64,000 bases of DNA from Gymnopilus junonius (taxonomy: Eukaryota; Basidiomycota; Agaricomycetes; Agaricales; Galerinaceae), in the NCBI GenBank assembly GCA_015501075.1, contig JADNYJ010000202.1, positions 1-64,000 of the forward strand, written 5' to 3'. The translations under genes and the position numbers were made by a program. Positions 1-11,765 of the stretch are shown here, piece by piece. The notes beneath the pieces were generated by a model. That model did not search any database. It was not told where the DNA came from and saw nothing but the letters and a program-made list of their open reading frames with translations. Position 1 is the stretch's first letter. Each line of letters starts with the position of its first letter.

Positions 1-36
1 TCTTCTCACCTTTGCACTTACAACCACCAAACGACA

Positions 37-1459
37 ATGATCATCCCTTCTTGGCCCGAAGACGTCCCAACCCACCCCCTCCTAGTCATTGACTACCAGC
101 TCCTGAAGAAGCGGGATGCTGCGGAGATCGAGAGGTTGTGGGAGGCCGCGACGAAGCTTGGATTTTGGTAGTAAGTACCATATACCATTCAGCACATTCT
201 CCATCATGGGCTAATCAAGGGAAAAGCCTGAAGAACCACGAAGTAGATGAACTGGCCCAAAAGATGTTTGACCTTGGACCTGAGGTCATGGACCTTCCTC
301 TCGAAGAGAAAATGAAGTACGAGCAGGGCGATCAAGGCGGTTCATTCGGGTACAATTTTCACTTCGCAGTTCTGCCTGCCTCTTGATTCTAATGCCCCGC
401 TTTTCAATTACTCAGATACAAAATGGCAGGCGGAAATGCCGTTGCTGCTAATGGCGAGCCCGACACCACTGAGTTTCTCAACGTCGCAAAGGACGACGCT
501 CTGGCCTGGCCCAATCTGGTAAGACGTGCTCCGCCTAGCACATCCTATCCAGCACCTGCTCTGGCACGTATGGAATCCGTTGTCGCACCGTTTGTCAGGA
601 AATCTTTAGAAGTCAACAGTCTCATCATGGATATATTTAACGACAAGTTGGGGCTGAAGAAGGGCAGATTGGCTGAATTTCACGTCAATGAGCAATGGAG
701 CTCAAGCGAGGCGAGAATTATCAAGAACAGGGCAACTCCTAACACGCAGAAGATCGCTATTGGAAGTCATACTGACTTTGGTTCTCTCGTAAGCTAACTG
801 CTTTTTTCATCCCACACGAGGAACAAATTTTGAACATTTACCAGTCTTTCTTGCACAATCGACAGGGCGGACTTCAAGTCCTGCCCCCTGGGTCGGAAAC
901 ATGGCAATATGTCAAGGTTCGGCTTTCTCTACCGTACATTTATTGTATTCGCGACTGACAAATCCAATCTTCAGCCACTTGAGAACCACGCCATCTGCAA
1001 CATAGGTGATGCCCTATCTATCTTCAGTGGTGGTATTCTTCGTTCCAACCTCCACAGAGTAGTGTATGTATCTCCTTTTTATCTTAACCAAATATGTTAA
1101 CGCTGCATGACGAGCAGACCGCCTCCTTCCACTCAAGCGAACACCGAGCGCTGGTCACTGGTCTTCTTCTCTCGCCCGGGAAACTCATTCGTTCTCCGTG
1201 CACTGACAGAGGAGAGCGACATGATCTCAAAGGCTGTAGCTGCTGCTCGGGCAGGAGGGGACGGGAAGAAGTTCAATACAGGCTCTACAGCCGAAGAATG
1301 GTTTGGAAGGAGGATGAGAAACCAGAGAATGGCGAACCGCACGGTAAGTTTCAAGTGGAAGATAACGAATATGTTCATGACATCTGAAAATTTCAACCTT
1401 AAAAGGGCCCTGAGACTTGGATGGCCAGTCGAGGAACGGAGAGAATTGAAGTGGTTTGA
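37..1459 (+). CDS. 2-oxoglutarate/Fe(II)-dependent oxygenase, isopenicillin-N-synthase-like
   Basis: A multi-exon gene whose spliced protein has the order of the IPNS/2OG-oxygenase superfamily. An N-terminal DIOX_N-like part (GFWYLKNHEV after joining exons 1 and 2) is followed by the iron ligands HTDFGS (HxD, about nt 767-784) and the His in LRSNLHRVV (about nt 1043-1069). The 2OG-binding RxS lies in ERWSLVFF (about nt 1148). The start at 37 gives MIIPSWPEDV. The last intron (1344 to about 1406) joins NRT to GPETW and the stop is at 1457-1459. The family oxidises small molecules with O2 and 2-oxoglutarate; the substrate cannot be predicted. It is convergent with the next gene, with 97 bp between stops. 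Introns look normal and no defect was seen. Confidence 0.88.
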
Positions 1460-1556
1460 GAAATTTGAGGACAATGCTCAAGATACACGCAGATCCATGG
1501 AATCAATGAAAACGTATTTCCTTGAATGTTATACAATCTTATCAGAATATGTCGAA

Positions 1557-2952
1557 TCAGTTTTTACCCTTCACAGCGTCTCTGATAACGGGATTGACAG
1601 CAAACGTTTGTTCTTCAGGGGTTACATCGTACGTCTTCTTCCAAAGAGGCTTCAGAGGTTCAGGTAGTTTCCATGCGAGTTCTTCATTTCTTTGCCACAG
1701 ACGAAGAAGGTGGCGTCTTAAAATGAATTGGTCATTCACAGGTGATTGGACCACATGACGAGAAGACTTGCCTCTGTTTCTCATCATCTTTAAACCCATC
1801 TCTAGCATGGAAGACGCTGAGATTGTTGATGTATTGAATGTCGCCCTTTTGAAAGTTCAGGCCTAGAGAGTACTTCTCCGCCAGGAAATGTAGGGCGTCC
1901 AATGCCTCAGCTTGAGCTTCCGTAATTGGTGGGATATCCTTGGAACGAGGAAGCCCTTGGAAACCTGTGAAGTACCTGCGAGCATATTGAATGATTATCT
2001 TCTCATCAAGGTAGTAGAGAAGCGGTCTGTTGCTGTACGGTGGGTCCCTACCCCATCTGATCAACTTTGTCAGCCGTTATGTAAAGCCAAGCACGAAAAA
2101 AATTACTTACTCATCGACAGCCCAATCTTCTGACAGAACCTTAACAAGATCGGGTCTCTTCTCTGCCAATTCATTGTACACCCTCCAGCTACTGCTAATT
2201 CTCGAGATCCCACCCTCCTTAGCAATTTCCAACGCAAATAACGACACGATATCAGCACCCATGTCGGTATGGAATACCTGTTTGTCAGTGGTATAAGCGG
2301 GGCCTCCAATCTGCCCTGCTCGAAACGAGCTTGAGAGGTCTTTAATGTGAGAGAGAACACCGCCGTTAGCGTCTTGCAGACCGCGAGTCGCGCCAATATA
2401 GGAGGAGATGCCAACATAGATGAGGATGTTATCCTCTTTCGAGTACGAAGAGACAGGAATAGTGCGAACGACGGCAAATCCACGACCATAGTGTAGTTCT
2501 TGAGACAGAGAGGTTAGGATAGGTCCAAGAGTGGGTAATGGGAACGTCTTCGGGGAAATGTGGCCAAAATGAAGTCCCAGTCCTAGGAAGAAAATTATGA
2601 CTTGGTACGGGCGAACAAACACTTCAAGGTACAACTAACCATGGTAATGCTTCACAGCGACAGCAATTTCCTTCAAATGTTCCTCTGATAGTGTGAAGAC
2701 CCACTGCGCCTCGTTCTTCCAATCCTTTCCTTCCCATACCAAAGGAGATTCCGCCTTCTTCGGGAATCCTTCAGGCAGAGGTGTGGACGTTAACGAAGGA
2801 TCTTCTGCGAGTCTCTTTGCTGTACGTTGTTCCCATTTCTCACGATCGGGGTGATAAGAAACATCAGGCTGAGTCCACGACCATTTCGACGTTTGAGTAG
2901 AGGTATCGCTGGCCTGCGACTGTGAAGACGTCGCTGCCGTTACAGACGTCAT
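1557..2952 (-). CDS. TauD/TfdA-family 2-oxoglutarate dioxygenase
   Basis: Four exons starting MTSVTAATSSQ at 2952. Joins: KHYHG to LGLHFGHIS (intron near 2572-2632), AVDE to DPPYSNR (near 2045-2105), and DDEKQ to RHLLRLWQRN. The iron ligands are FHTDMGAD (HxD) and NNLSVFHARDGF (distal His); the 2OG-binding Arg is in HLLRLWQRN, the typical TauD arrangement. The third intron (1717-1771) has a GC donor (gcaagt) and an AG acceptor, and reading through it ends in a stop. The family includes sulfonate/taurine and other alpha-KG dioxygenases, so a sulfur- or carbon-scavenging role is possible but not shown. It has no signal peptide and is probably cytosolic. Confidence 0.85.
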
Positions 2953-3987
2953 GCCTCCAAGAATGAAAAGTCAAGGAAAGGTTCAGGCGATGAACACTTT
3001 CACAGACCATCTTCATATACACGTCGTGAACCACCAGATGATGCCATATTGCACCTTCAGAGTTAGAAGCCGACGAGAGAGACTTGTTTGGGTTAGTTTT
3101 ACCCAGGTGGCACATGACTTTGGGGCGAATTCAGGCAGAAATATATATGAGCTTAGGTTTCCAATGAGACTGGAGAAAGAGTGAAAGAGCGACTCGTTCA
3201 ACTGCATTTCCGCAACCCCCCATGTATTACCATGTGTAGTAGGTGTTTCTAAATTTAGATTACTCGACCCCTGAGGCCTGAACACTGAACAGTACCGCCT
3301 CTTCACCCAATCTCACTTCCTTTCATGCTTCCTTGGCGGCAAAAACATCTCTTCCTTTGACTTTCAACTGTTTACAGATACATAAAGTTCCATTTAAATC
3401 TCCGGCGAGTTTGTGCTCAAGGAGAATGTCGAGTTGATATCACGTCGAGTATCAGCGGGTTGATAAGTTGCAAATATAAGATTGACTTACGATACAAAAT
3501 CTATTGGAGATTCCTTTCCCGATAGGACTGATTGCGCGCATAGTGTCACTTACAATCTAGACCCTCAGACAATGCTTGTGTCTTTATTTAATCTTATAAA
3601 TCAAATTCGGCGCCTGTTCGCATTCATTCGCTCCCTACATACCCAAGCGGAAGATTTTATCGTGGAAGACAAGTGGATAGATCGTCTTTCCTCCGCAGGA
3701 ATCCGGGCCTTTATTCTTTTAAAGCTATACTTTCATCACGGAGTACGAGCTTAAAACGTCGGACCGGTCAAAGTCTGCACTTGGTTGTGAAGAAGTGAGG
3801 GCCTGAGAGGGTTAAAGCACTTCATGTCGAAGGTGTTCTGGAAAAGGATGATGGGCAAAGTATTACATTGAAATCCTCGAGACGCATTCTCTTCTATCCG
3901 ATAATAATTTTTAGTTCATGACAAGTGAAGTTACTTCATTTCTGATCAATTCTCGTATGGTGGTGCTGAAACCATCGTAAACGACCA
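2953..3987. other. intergenic, TauD-like promoter side and CDF 3' side
   Basis: I see no supportable gene here. The open frames are short and lack splice or family signals. The segment holds the upstream region of the TauD-like gene and the 3' flank of the CDF gene. Confidence 0.5.
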
Positions 3988-5513
3988 TCAGATAAGGGAT
4001 GGATCATCGATATCATCGCACTCACGGCAGCAAGCATTTCGTGGATCACAGGATTGATCTGGAGGGCATAAAACAAGACACGCTTTATCCTATAGAAAAT
4101 GTAAGGCGAGTCAGTTATTGGGGGTAGGTGTGAAGGATCAAATTACCCTCGACATGTTGTCCAGATCCGATACTGCAGTGTTGGGCGAGTACTCTGGCTG
4201 GATAGTACAAGAATGGATGCCGAGATGGTGAAGCACTTTTCGGATATTCATAGCCACCGGCATGAAGTCTTGACTTGAGGCAAGGACGTGGACAGAGGCG
4301 ACCAGCTTGCTTTCAGACAACTGCCAAACATGAAGTTCATGCACTGAAAGCACGCCATCCACATGGAGGATAGCATTCGTGACCTCTTCCATCGATACCG
4401 TCGCCGGTACCCCTTGCAAGAGAATGAACGAGGTTTTCTTGACTATCAACACGTGAGATAATAGGCCCAATACAAAAGAGGCGTGCACGTACCGAGGGGC
4501 AAAGCTGTGGAAAAGATGATCATGGTGATCACCAAGCTGATGAAGGGGTCGAAGTAGAACTTGTACTCCCAGTTTGTCTTCCAGATGACCAGTCCTGTGG
4601 CGATAACACCAACATTGCCCAGAGCATCTCCAATGACGTGGAGGAGGAGAGCGTGCATGTTCATACTCCTCGTCTTCTTTGGGGACACCTGTCTTTCGAC
4701 GGCAGACTGGGCTTGAAGAAGAGGAGTTGTGTCGTCCACATCTCCACTGATCAAATACTCCCCGCTCGTAGATGCGGATGGCTCAGTTGTGAGCCTGTGT
4801 GAAGATTCGTGGTCGTGGTCGTGTTCTGAAGGATTCAATGACATTAACAGAGGAGGCAAAGGCAGTGAAGAAGACCGACCATGAAATAAGGCCAATCCAA
4901 TGATGTTCGACACCAAACCCCAAGCGCCGACGATTGTAACGAGCTTGGGATTGTCAATTTCTTCAACGAGGGTAAGAACGTTTAGAAAAGAGAATAAGGG
5001 AATAAACGTACCTGGCACCGTGAAAAACCGACTGATGGCCTCCAGCAAAATAGAAACGCAGAGAGCGAGGAGGAAAACGCCGTTAACGAGAGCTGCAAGA
5101 ATTTCCGCCCTATGCCACCCGTATGAGTATCGAGGGTCGGAAGATGATGAGCTGCCCGAGGTGAGCTATTTGTTATACATGAGTGAGTCCCAAAATGCGA
5201 AACTTGGGAAATGGTAATCCACCAACCTTGATAGCGTAGAGAGCAATGACCAAGCTGATGATATCGCTGCATTCGAGAAGCGTTGAGGGACCAAAACTTG
5301 TGTTTACTCATTGGAAAACGCACTTTAACATGTGAAAACTGTCTGCAATCAAGGCCAGGGACCCGACGGCATATCCTAGAGAAAGACCATGGTCAGAGCG
5401 ATAACGAGGAGACAGCGCATCAAGGAGTGCATACCGGTGATTAGTTCTATGAGGAAGAAGGCCGTATCAAGAATTAAAAGGAATATAATCTTTGCGGAGC
5501 GAGACCACGCCAT
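3988..5513 (-). CDS. CDF-family zinc transporter (ZRC1/COT1 type)
   Basis: A multi-exon gene starting MAWSRSAKII at 5513. The spliced protein shows the cation diffusion facilitator pattern: TM2 with DSFHMLND (HxxxD), YGWHRAEILAALVNG, a His/Asp loop HDHDHESSH, and TM5 with LLHVIGDALGN (second HxxxD). HxxxD at both sites is the zinc-type signature. A cytosolic domain follows (VLSVHELHVWQL). The last intron joins DNMSR to DKACLVLCP and gives a Cys-rich tail (NACCREC) like yeast Zrc1, with the stop at 3988-3990. Such proteins move zinc from cytosol into vacuole or other organelles. Two ZIP importers lie upstream within 8 kb. It appears intact. Confidence 0.9.
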
Positions 5514-7576
5514 AACGGAAAGAAGGGGGATGAAGGTGAAAGGTTCCGACCAAAACGAGAACTTCTCAATTATATACAGCCGCGAATGCAAGAGACCGAG
5601 GTGCTGTGAAAAACGTTAAGATGGCACTCGCAATCGGCCGTGATGACAACTCACTCATCAATCCGACCGCAACCCGACTGTCCCCTTGCGCTTTGGGCGA
5701 ACGGTGTAGAATGGAGGAATACAGGAAAGAACGAAGCGTCACAAGCTCTCACAGCCACATTAGCATGGCTTATTGAGAAGAAGGGCTGGTGGAGGCTAGG
5801 CCGCTGCTATCATGACGTAATTAGGAAAAATTTTCGTAGATACAAAACAAGTGAAAACAACAATCCAAAAGGTCCTCGTTAAATTAATCTTATCCTGAAC
5901 TATTAGCCAGAGTCGTTAGAAAACTGGTACTAAAATGAGGACACGCGCCCTTGTAAGGTACGCGCACACCATTCAGCGCGCCAACAAGAACGCCTGAATA
6001 AGTGCTAGCTTTCATGCCGCGGCACTTCAACTGGCCGTGGCCAGATTCAACAATCTATCTTTAGAACAGGTACCGGTTGTCCGGTACTGCTGATCTTCTG
6101 CTGCCTCGAGGCGCTAAGCAAACACACCAGACATATGGAGTTCATGTGCGCGGAGTAGAAAACCCATGTCAGTTCACAAAAAACTATACTCCCATCCTTC
6201 AAGTTGATAAATGCAACCGATGGTCGACGAATACTAGAACGATCTCCGAGAAGTCTTGGCTGGTCCTGCCAATTTTCAAGTCATGTAATCCCCAATGCTC
6301 ACGGCATATTAACGTCAACGTATTATTCTAAATCTCAGGCCTTTCTTCGGTGGGAAGAAATTTTATATCAAACAAGCGCCAAATACCCATGCTCAGTAAT
6401 TTAAATAATACGGGAGAGGAATATGGATTCCCTGATCCGCCCAAAATAATGTATGTGCATCCTCGTTTGGAAAGATAATCATAAACGATCCGCTTCATCC
6501 TGTATTAAGTTTCTCTCTAAAACAAAACGATAGTGTGATCACACGACATTGATGTTTCAATTCGGGAGAAGACCTAACAGTCAGGAGAAAAGGATAAGGT
6601 TTGGCAGTATCCATTTGTTTGATCATTCGCTTCAATGTCGTAGCCACCGTATCTCAGCTCTCAGGATCTTGCGTAGGAAACAATAACGCCATAGTCTTGA
6701 CATTACCTTGGTGGAATTCGAATCCCAACGTAAAGTAGACCCAAGGACCAGCTGGACTTTCGTCACCGCCTCTGAAGGTGGAAGGCGGTTGACAGCGAGA
6801 GACAACAGACGAGGTCTTCCCGATGGGAAGAGGGGTGGAACTTGTGGCGTTTTATGAATAGAGACAATTTTAAGACTGATCCATGAGGCGTGCCTAAATT
6901 GTTTACCTTGAGAAGAGTGTATCCATTTGTATCGTTATCGCCATCTGCTTTGCGCCATGCATAGGGCCGCATTCCATTTCAAGAGAAAGAAATTTATTGA
7001 CTCTTCAGTGCGAAATCAGAGCTGAAGCCCCCTAGGACACCATAACACAGCATCAGACTCTTGGCTCTATGCACGCCAAGGGCCCTGGACAGCGGAGAAA
7101 TTGATGCCGCCCAAAAAGCTCGGCGGCGGTCAGCCGCGTCGAAACGAAGCCCGGAGCGAATTTTAGGTCAAGGGGAGCAGCAGGTTGATACGGTGTAGTC
7201 GGATAGAAGTTTTTTTGTGTCATAGAAAATCTTGATACTTGACGTGCTGTGAGTAGATGAGTAATTACCGCAGTTGGGGGGACATTTGAAACTTCACGCC
7301 CATGGACCCCCTTCTATTGGGCTCCAGAGTGGGTAATCAGTCCCAGCTCGATGTACTATACCCCCTCCATTATATGGATGCAATAAAACCCGTCACATAC
7401 CTGGTCAGGAAGCACCATAATATAATTTATCTTTTTCGTGGATTACATCATCATAATCGTTCCTCTGAATTCAAGGAGAAGTCCCTAAGTGCTACGTCTC
7501 AATTGAAAGGTAAGCCAATAATTCTGTCATCAATTTCATAATCGTACCTTCATACATGCACCACGGACCCTTCTGC
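5514..7576. other. intergenic, no gene recognised
   Basis: About 2 kb between the CDF start and the ZIP stop. Open frames are short, overlapping on both strands and unlike any family I know. I looked for a Zap1-like zinc-responsive palindrome and did not find a convincing one. Confidence 0.45.
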
Positions 7577-9538
7577 TCATTCTCCTAACGCAATGAGCAC
7601 CATCATAGCAGCACCCGCAAACAAACTGAAAAGGGCCAATATTCTCTTCACGACAGAAGATTTTTCTGGTGTGCGGGCCCCTCCCGCATCTCCGCCGTCT
7701 TCAACCCTGGCCCTTGAAGACCCGACGTGTCCACCTCCACCTTCTTGTGCGCCCATCTCAGGTTCAGCAGGAAGCTCATCATCGGACTCCTCCGCGTGTT
7801 GGTGATGGTGGTGGTGGTGGCCATCTACATCGCCGTATACGAAGTCGCCCGCTATCATCTCAATTGTCGCGGCGTAGATGAGCATTCCAGCTGATACGGC
7901 AGACATAATTCCTTGGATGAGGAGCATCCACGCTGAGTAAAAAGAGAAAAAAATATTTATCAGATATGCATTTCGCAAAAAAATGGACCGCCTCGAAGTA
8001 GTGCAAATAAGATCAATAACGACAACTCACCTCGTTCCCTAACCATATCTCCCGCATTCCCTCGACGATCTTGCCACACCGCCATTCCAAGCGCCATTCC
8101 CGCAGGTGTCGTTATCCCAAACAAAACGGACAAAGTTGGTGCCAGCCACCGCAGACTGCTGAGGCCCCACCTATTCGCGGTCTTAGGGTGGGCAGGCGGT
8201 AACGCAGCTATTCGTATACCAAGCGAGAGACCCTCGAAAAGTTGATGGAATATGATGGCGGTCGTAAGAGAAGCTGTATCATGAATTCAATAAGCCAGGT
8301 GTTGAAGAAGAGAAAAAAGACAGGACGCACTGAAGTCAGATCCGTTTGTAACAGAAAGCGTTAATCCAATAACAAATGAGTGGATCATAATCCCCATTTG
8401 CAGGACCTTTCAGAACCAGTCGACATCCTTCATAATTCATCGTGAAGACCGAAATTGACTCACCAGAATCCCAACTATCTGCCTTTCCCTTCCAACAACT
8501 GGTAGGTCGTGTTCATGTCCATGTCCCTGCGCATGGCCATTATCTGCTTCTTCCGCCTCCTCCTCCGCTTCTTCCTCCTCCTCGGTCAACTTAAACTCGC
8601 TTCCCAACTTCGAATGCAAAGAAAGCCTACAAATCCTCGGCGAGCCACTCAACACGTCCACCGGAATTCCTGGCAGATCTAGGACAGGTCCCTGGAAATG
8701 ATGCTGGTGGCGGAGTCTGAAGGAGGAGTTGGTGGAAAATGAGGATGGCCTCGGACGCGTGCGGGAGGGGAGAGTGCGAGCGCGTAACGCAGCTACTTGT
8801 GCGGGTGCACTCGGCACAGGATGGCCTAAGAGAAGAGGGGTGATTTCTGAGAGTGGTGGTCGACTTCTGATCTGAGCAGGGTTTACCCGTCTTGGAGGAG
8901 GCGAGGTCGGCGGAGTAGGCGGTTCGGAGTGGGTGGAAGGCGTGGAAGGTTCGGATGGTTCCTCTTGTAGGTGTTCAACGTAAGCTGTGGATAAATCTTC
9001 AGAGAAAAAAAAGTTAATAACGTCAATATGGTTCACTAAAAGCATCGATAGCAACTCACACTCAACAAGGAATATTGCAAGTAACGACACGAGGCTATCA
9101 ATATATTCAGTGAAAGTATGTCAAAATAAACATACAAAGCCTGACATTATTGCTCCAGTCCAACGCCCTATATTTCCATAAACTCTCTTAACACTCCCAT
9201 CGGCTAACGAGGAAAACGCATCGTCCAAGAGGTGAATAAACGCAGTGGCCCAATATCACGCCAGTTCCCAAAATGTTTATCCAATAAAGAAAAAAATTGC
9301 CGGTATACGCAGGAACGGCATTGCTTTGACAAGGTCGGAAAAGAGACGGCTTGAAAAATAAGGTATTTTGTAAGCTAAACCCTGCAGGAGTCCAAGTGTC
9401 CACTGACCGAAAAGGGATGCAACGAGGATTATAAAACATCACGGCTACACGAGGCTCTTCTGCCTCTCTCCTGAGCCGTAATATTTTCACAGCACCAGCT
9501 GCAGTCGCCGCCATAGAGCTAGGACCTAGCGAACTCAT
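7577..9538 (-). pseudogene. ZIP-family zinc transporter with frame-shifted 5' half
   Basis: The 3' two thirds read cleanly as a ZIP protein: IFLVEYLSTAYVEHL, a long Ser/Pro-rich loop, acidic and His-rich GHAQGHGHEHD, TM4 IMIHSFVIGLTLSV, TM5 FHQLFEGLSLGIRIA, a second His cluster GHHHHHHQH, and a final membrane helix ending ALGE at 7577. Upstream, family motifs are present but in changing frames: IILVASLFG, LRIPAIFFFIG, HFGTGVIL, ATAFIHLLDDAF. Each switch is cured by dropping one base (near 9433-9436, 9279-9281, 9267-9269, 9249-9251), and one more mismatch lies before the intron at 9135. The ATG at 9536-9538 (MSSLGPSS) is the likely start. It could be a decaying gene or an assembly with extra bases. 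An intact copy would import zinc across the plasma membrane. Confidence 0.8.
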
Positions 9539-11765
9539 CTTGAACGTTGAGCTGGAGAGCTCGCGGTCGACAGTAAGCCCTTCTAGTAAGAAAGGCATGG
9601 CCACCACGATAATAACGAGGGGCAGAAGATGATTTATAAAGTAACAAAATTAGAGCAAGAATAAACGCTCTGAGGCATCTAAGTAACAGGCGAAAGGAAA
9701 GAAGAAACAAGAAAAAGACGCACCTCTCTTGGTTTATAAGACTAAAAATACGAGTACCGCACTAGTCAAGGGTCCTTCTCGGTGGCGACAGCGCCGAACC
9801 ATCATCTTGGCGAAGTATGTAAGCTCAATTGATGGACCGCTGGAATGTACAAGAAGCACTTTGACAGATTTTGTACACGTTCCACAGCAAAGATGACTCT
9901 TTACTCACCAAGGTTCAGCGTTTCTCACCAGAAGTTCAAGGTGGTACTTCTGCCAAATTTCCGGATTCTGAACCCTCAACTTTGCCAGCTAGACGATAGA
10001 GATCATGTGATATTTCAAATCCCGCGGCGATGAATGCCAGCCTCCTCCTAGGAAAATGGTGTTTATTTCTACTTAGCAATCTTATCCGGGAGCCCAAGAA
10101 ATTCAGGTCCACTTTGGGCTTGCTATTAAGTATCATTATTATCTCCTCCCCTTCCGTCGAGAATGCCGTTCGGCTGAGCAACGAGAATCTTCAGAATGAC
10201 TGTTATAAATGGATCATCTCCAGGTGCTCGTTGTATCCAAGTCGAGTCTTTAAACATCACATCCAAAATTGTTGTATTTAGATGAGTCATCTTACTGTAT
10301 ATCTGTATGGAGAAACGACTCAGAAATAGATAGCAGGAGCTCCAGCAGACCTCAACATGAAACTCGGAACTTCCTTCGCCGAACGTACGTTTACTGAGGA
10401 GGCGTGGTATCCCGATATTCAGAATAACTTTAGATAATTACAAATGTCAGTAGAAATAAAAAATGCCGTAAGGCTATTGCACTATCCGCTTATATAAATC
10501 TGCCTCCCGAACATGAACAGGATTTCGCTCCAAGTACTCAGTCACTCAGTCTATTTGTTTATAAGTGACTCTTACCTCGGCGACAAGCTATTCGTAAACC
10601 TGTACCCGATACTGGTGAATGGACTCAAATAAGGTTGTGTCAATGCCACGAAGTCGGGGCTTCAAGTTGGATACTCTCCCTGACCGAGATCCCCTATATT
10701 CGACGTTCTAACTCCTACACGGCGCCAGGCAGAGCTGAGATGACCTTTTCATGTGTCCTACCGGCGGAATTCCAATCGAAAATCTCAATATTGTTGACAG
10801 CCCTTGTCATCTGAGCCTCCAGTACTTCAACCGAAGCACCGACATCGGCAAAATCCTGAGGCAAGATTCGGGGCACACGACACTGCTCTGATGAGGGACG
10901 TTTATTTGAAATAAGGATTCGCAATTCATCAATCCCCTTCATCCCATGGAAGCTCGGCGACTGGGAAAGCTCGGAGATCTATAAGACTGCGCATGGAGTA
11001 GGCAAGATCAGACGAGCATGTCCCAGTCATACCCGGCTGCCTCCTCCTCGGATCTGTGAGAGCGCCATGGTTGAAAGATAGAAAGACTAATAATGACCCG
11101 TTGAATCAGTTTCTCAGACCTTAGGAGCAGCTAGTGGTATTTGGACAGGACTCAAATAGACTTCGCCAGTTGCAAGCGCATCAGGGACAAACTCCGCTTT
11201 AATTAAAATTTGATCACAATGGCTCATACTTTAGTCGGGAATTATGGATTTCTATGAAGTAGAAAATAGACAGGACTAACGATTTAAAATTTTAAAGTTG
11301 GTACAATATAATTACCGGCGGATCGTAGCAGAGTTCGTCCTACATAAAGGGCAGCGAGAACGTGGAAATGCCTGGGAGGCACTGGTCGAAGTTCCTGGCG
11401 AGATTCCACCCCCATCTTGACACCTGATCGCCGCCCTGAGTTTAATTCAGTACTTCGTCGGTAGCATGCTGCAAAGGCTGACGAACTGTCGTGCTCACAA
11501 AGCAACGCAGGACGGAACAGCAATGACCTGACTGGAGGGTTCTCGTTCCTACTCATCAGCCAATGACAATCTATGTTTTATATAGCCCTGGGAGATAAGG
11601 GGACCCGCCCAGTCCTTTCCCACTTATTAAAGAGGTCCACAACGCCTAAAGATGGAGAGTTCTGTCGCAGGCATCTCTCCCCTTAAGCCCCGCCTGATTA
11701 ACTAGTCTGCTTCGGGCTTAGTTGTCTTCCCCACTTTTCGATCCCCTCAGTGTACTACCAGCACC
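9539..11765. other. intergenic between divergent ZIP genes
   Basis: The shared upstream region of the minus-strand ZIP and the plus-strand ZIP. Short minus-strand open frames (10715-10942, 11284-11556) have no family resemblance I can name. No RNA gene or repeat was seen. Confidence 0.45.

Noticed and set aside
7669..7881. His/Arg-rich plus-strand frames across the ZIP gene
   Set aside because: Complement of the ZIP His and Gly loops, not independent genes.
3200..9700. Zap1-like zinc-response elements near the transporter genes
   Set aside because: Looked for ACCTTNAAGGT-like palindromes and saw no convincing full site.
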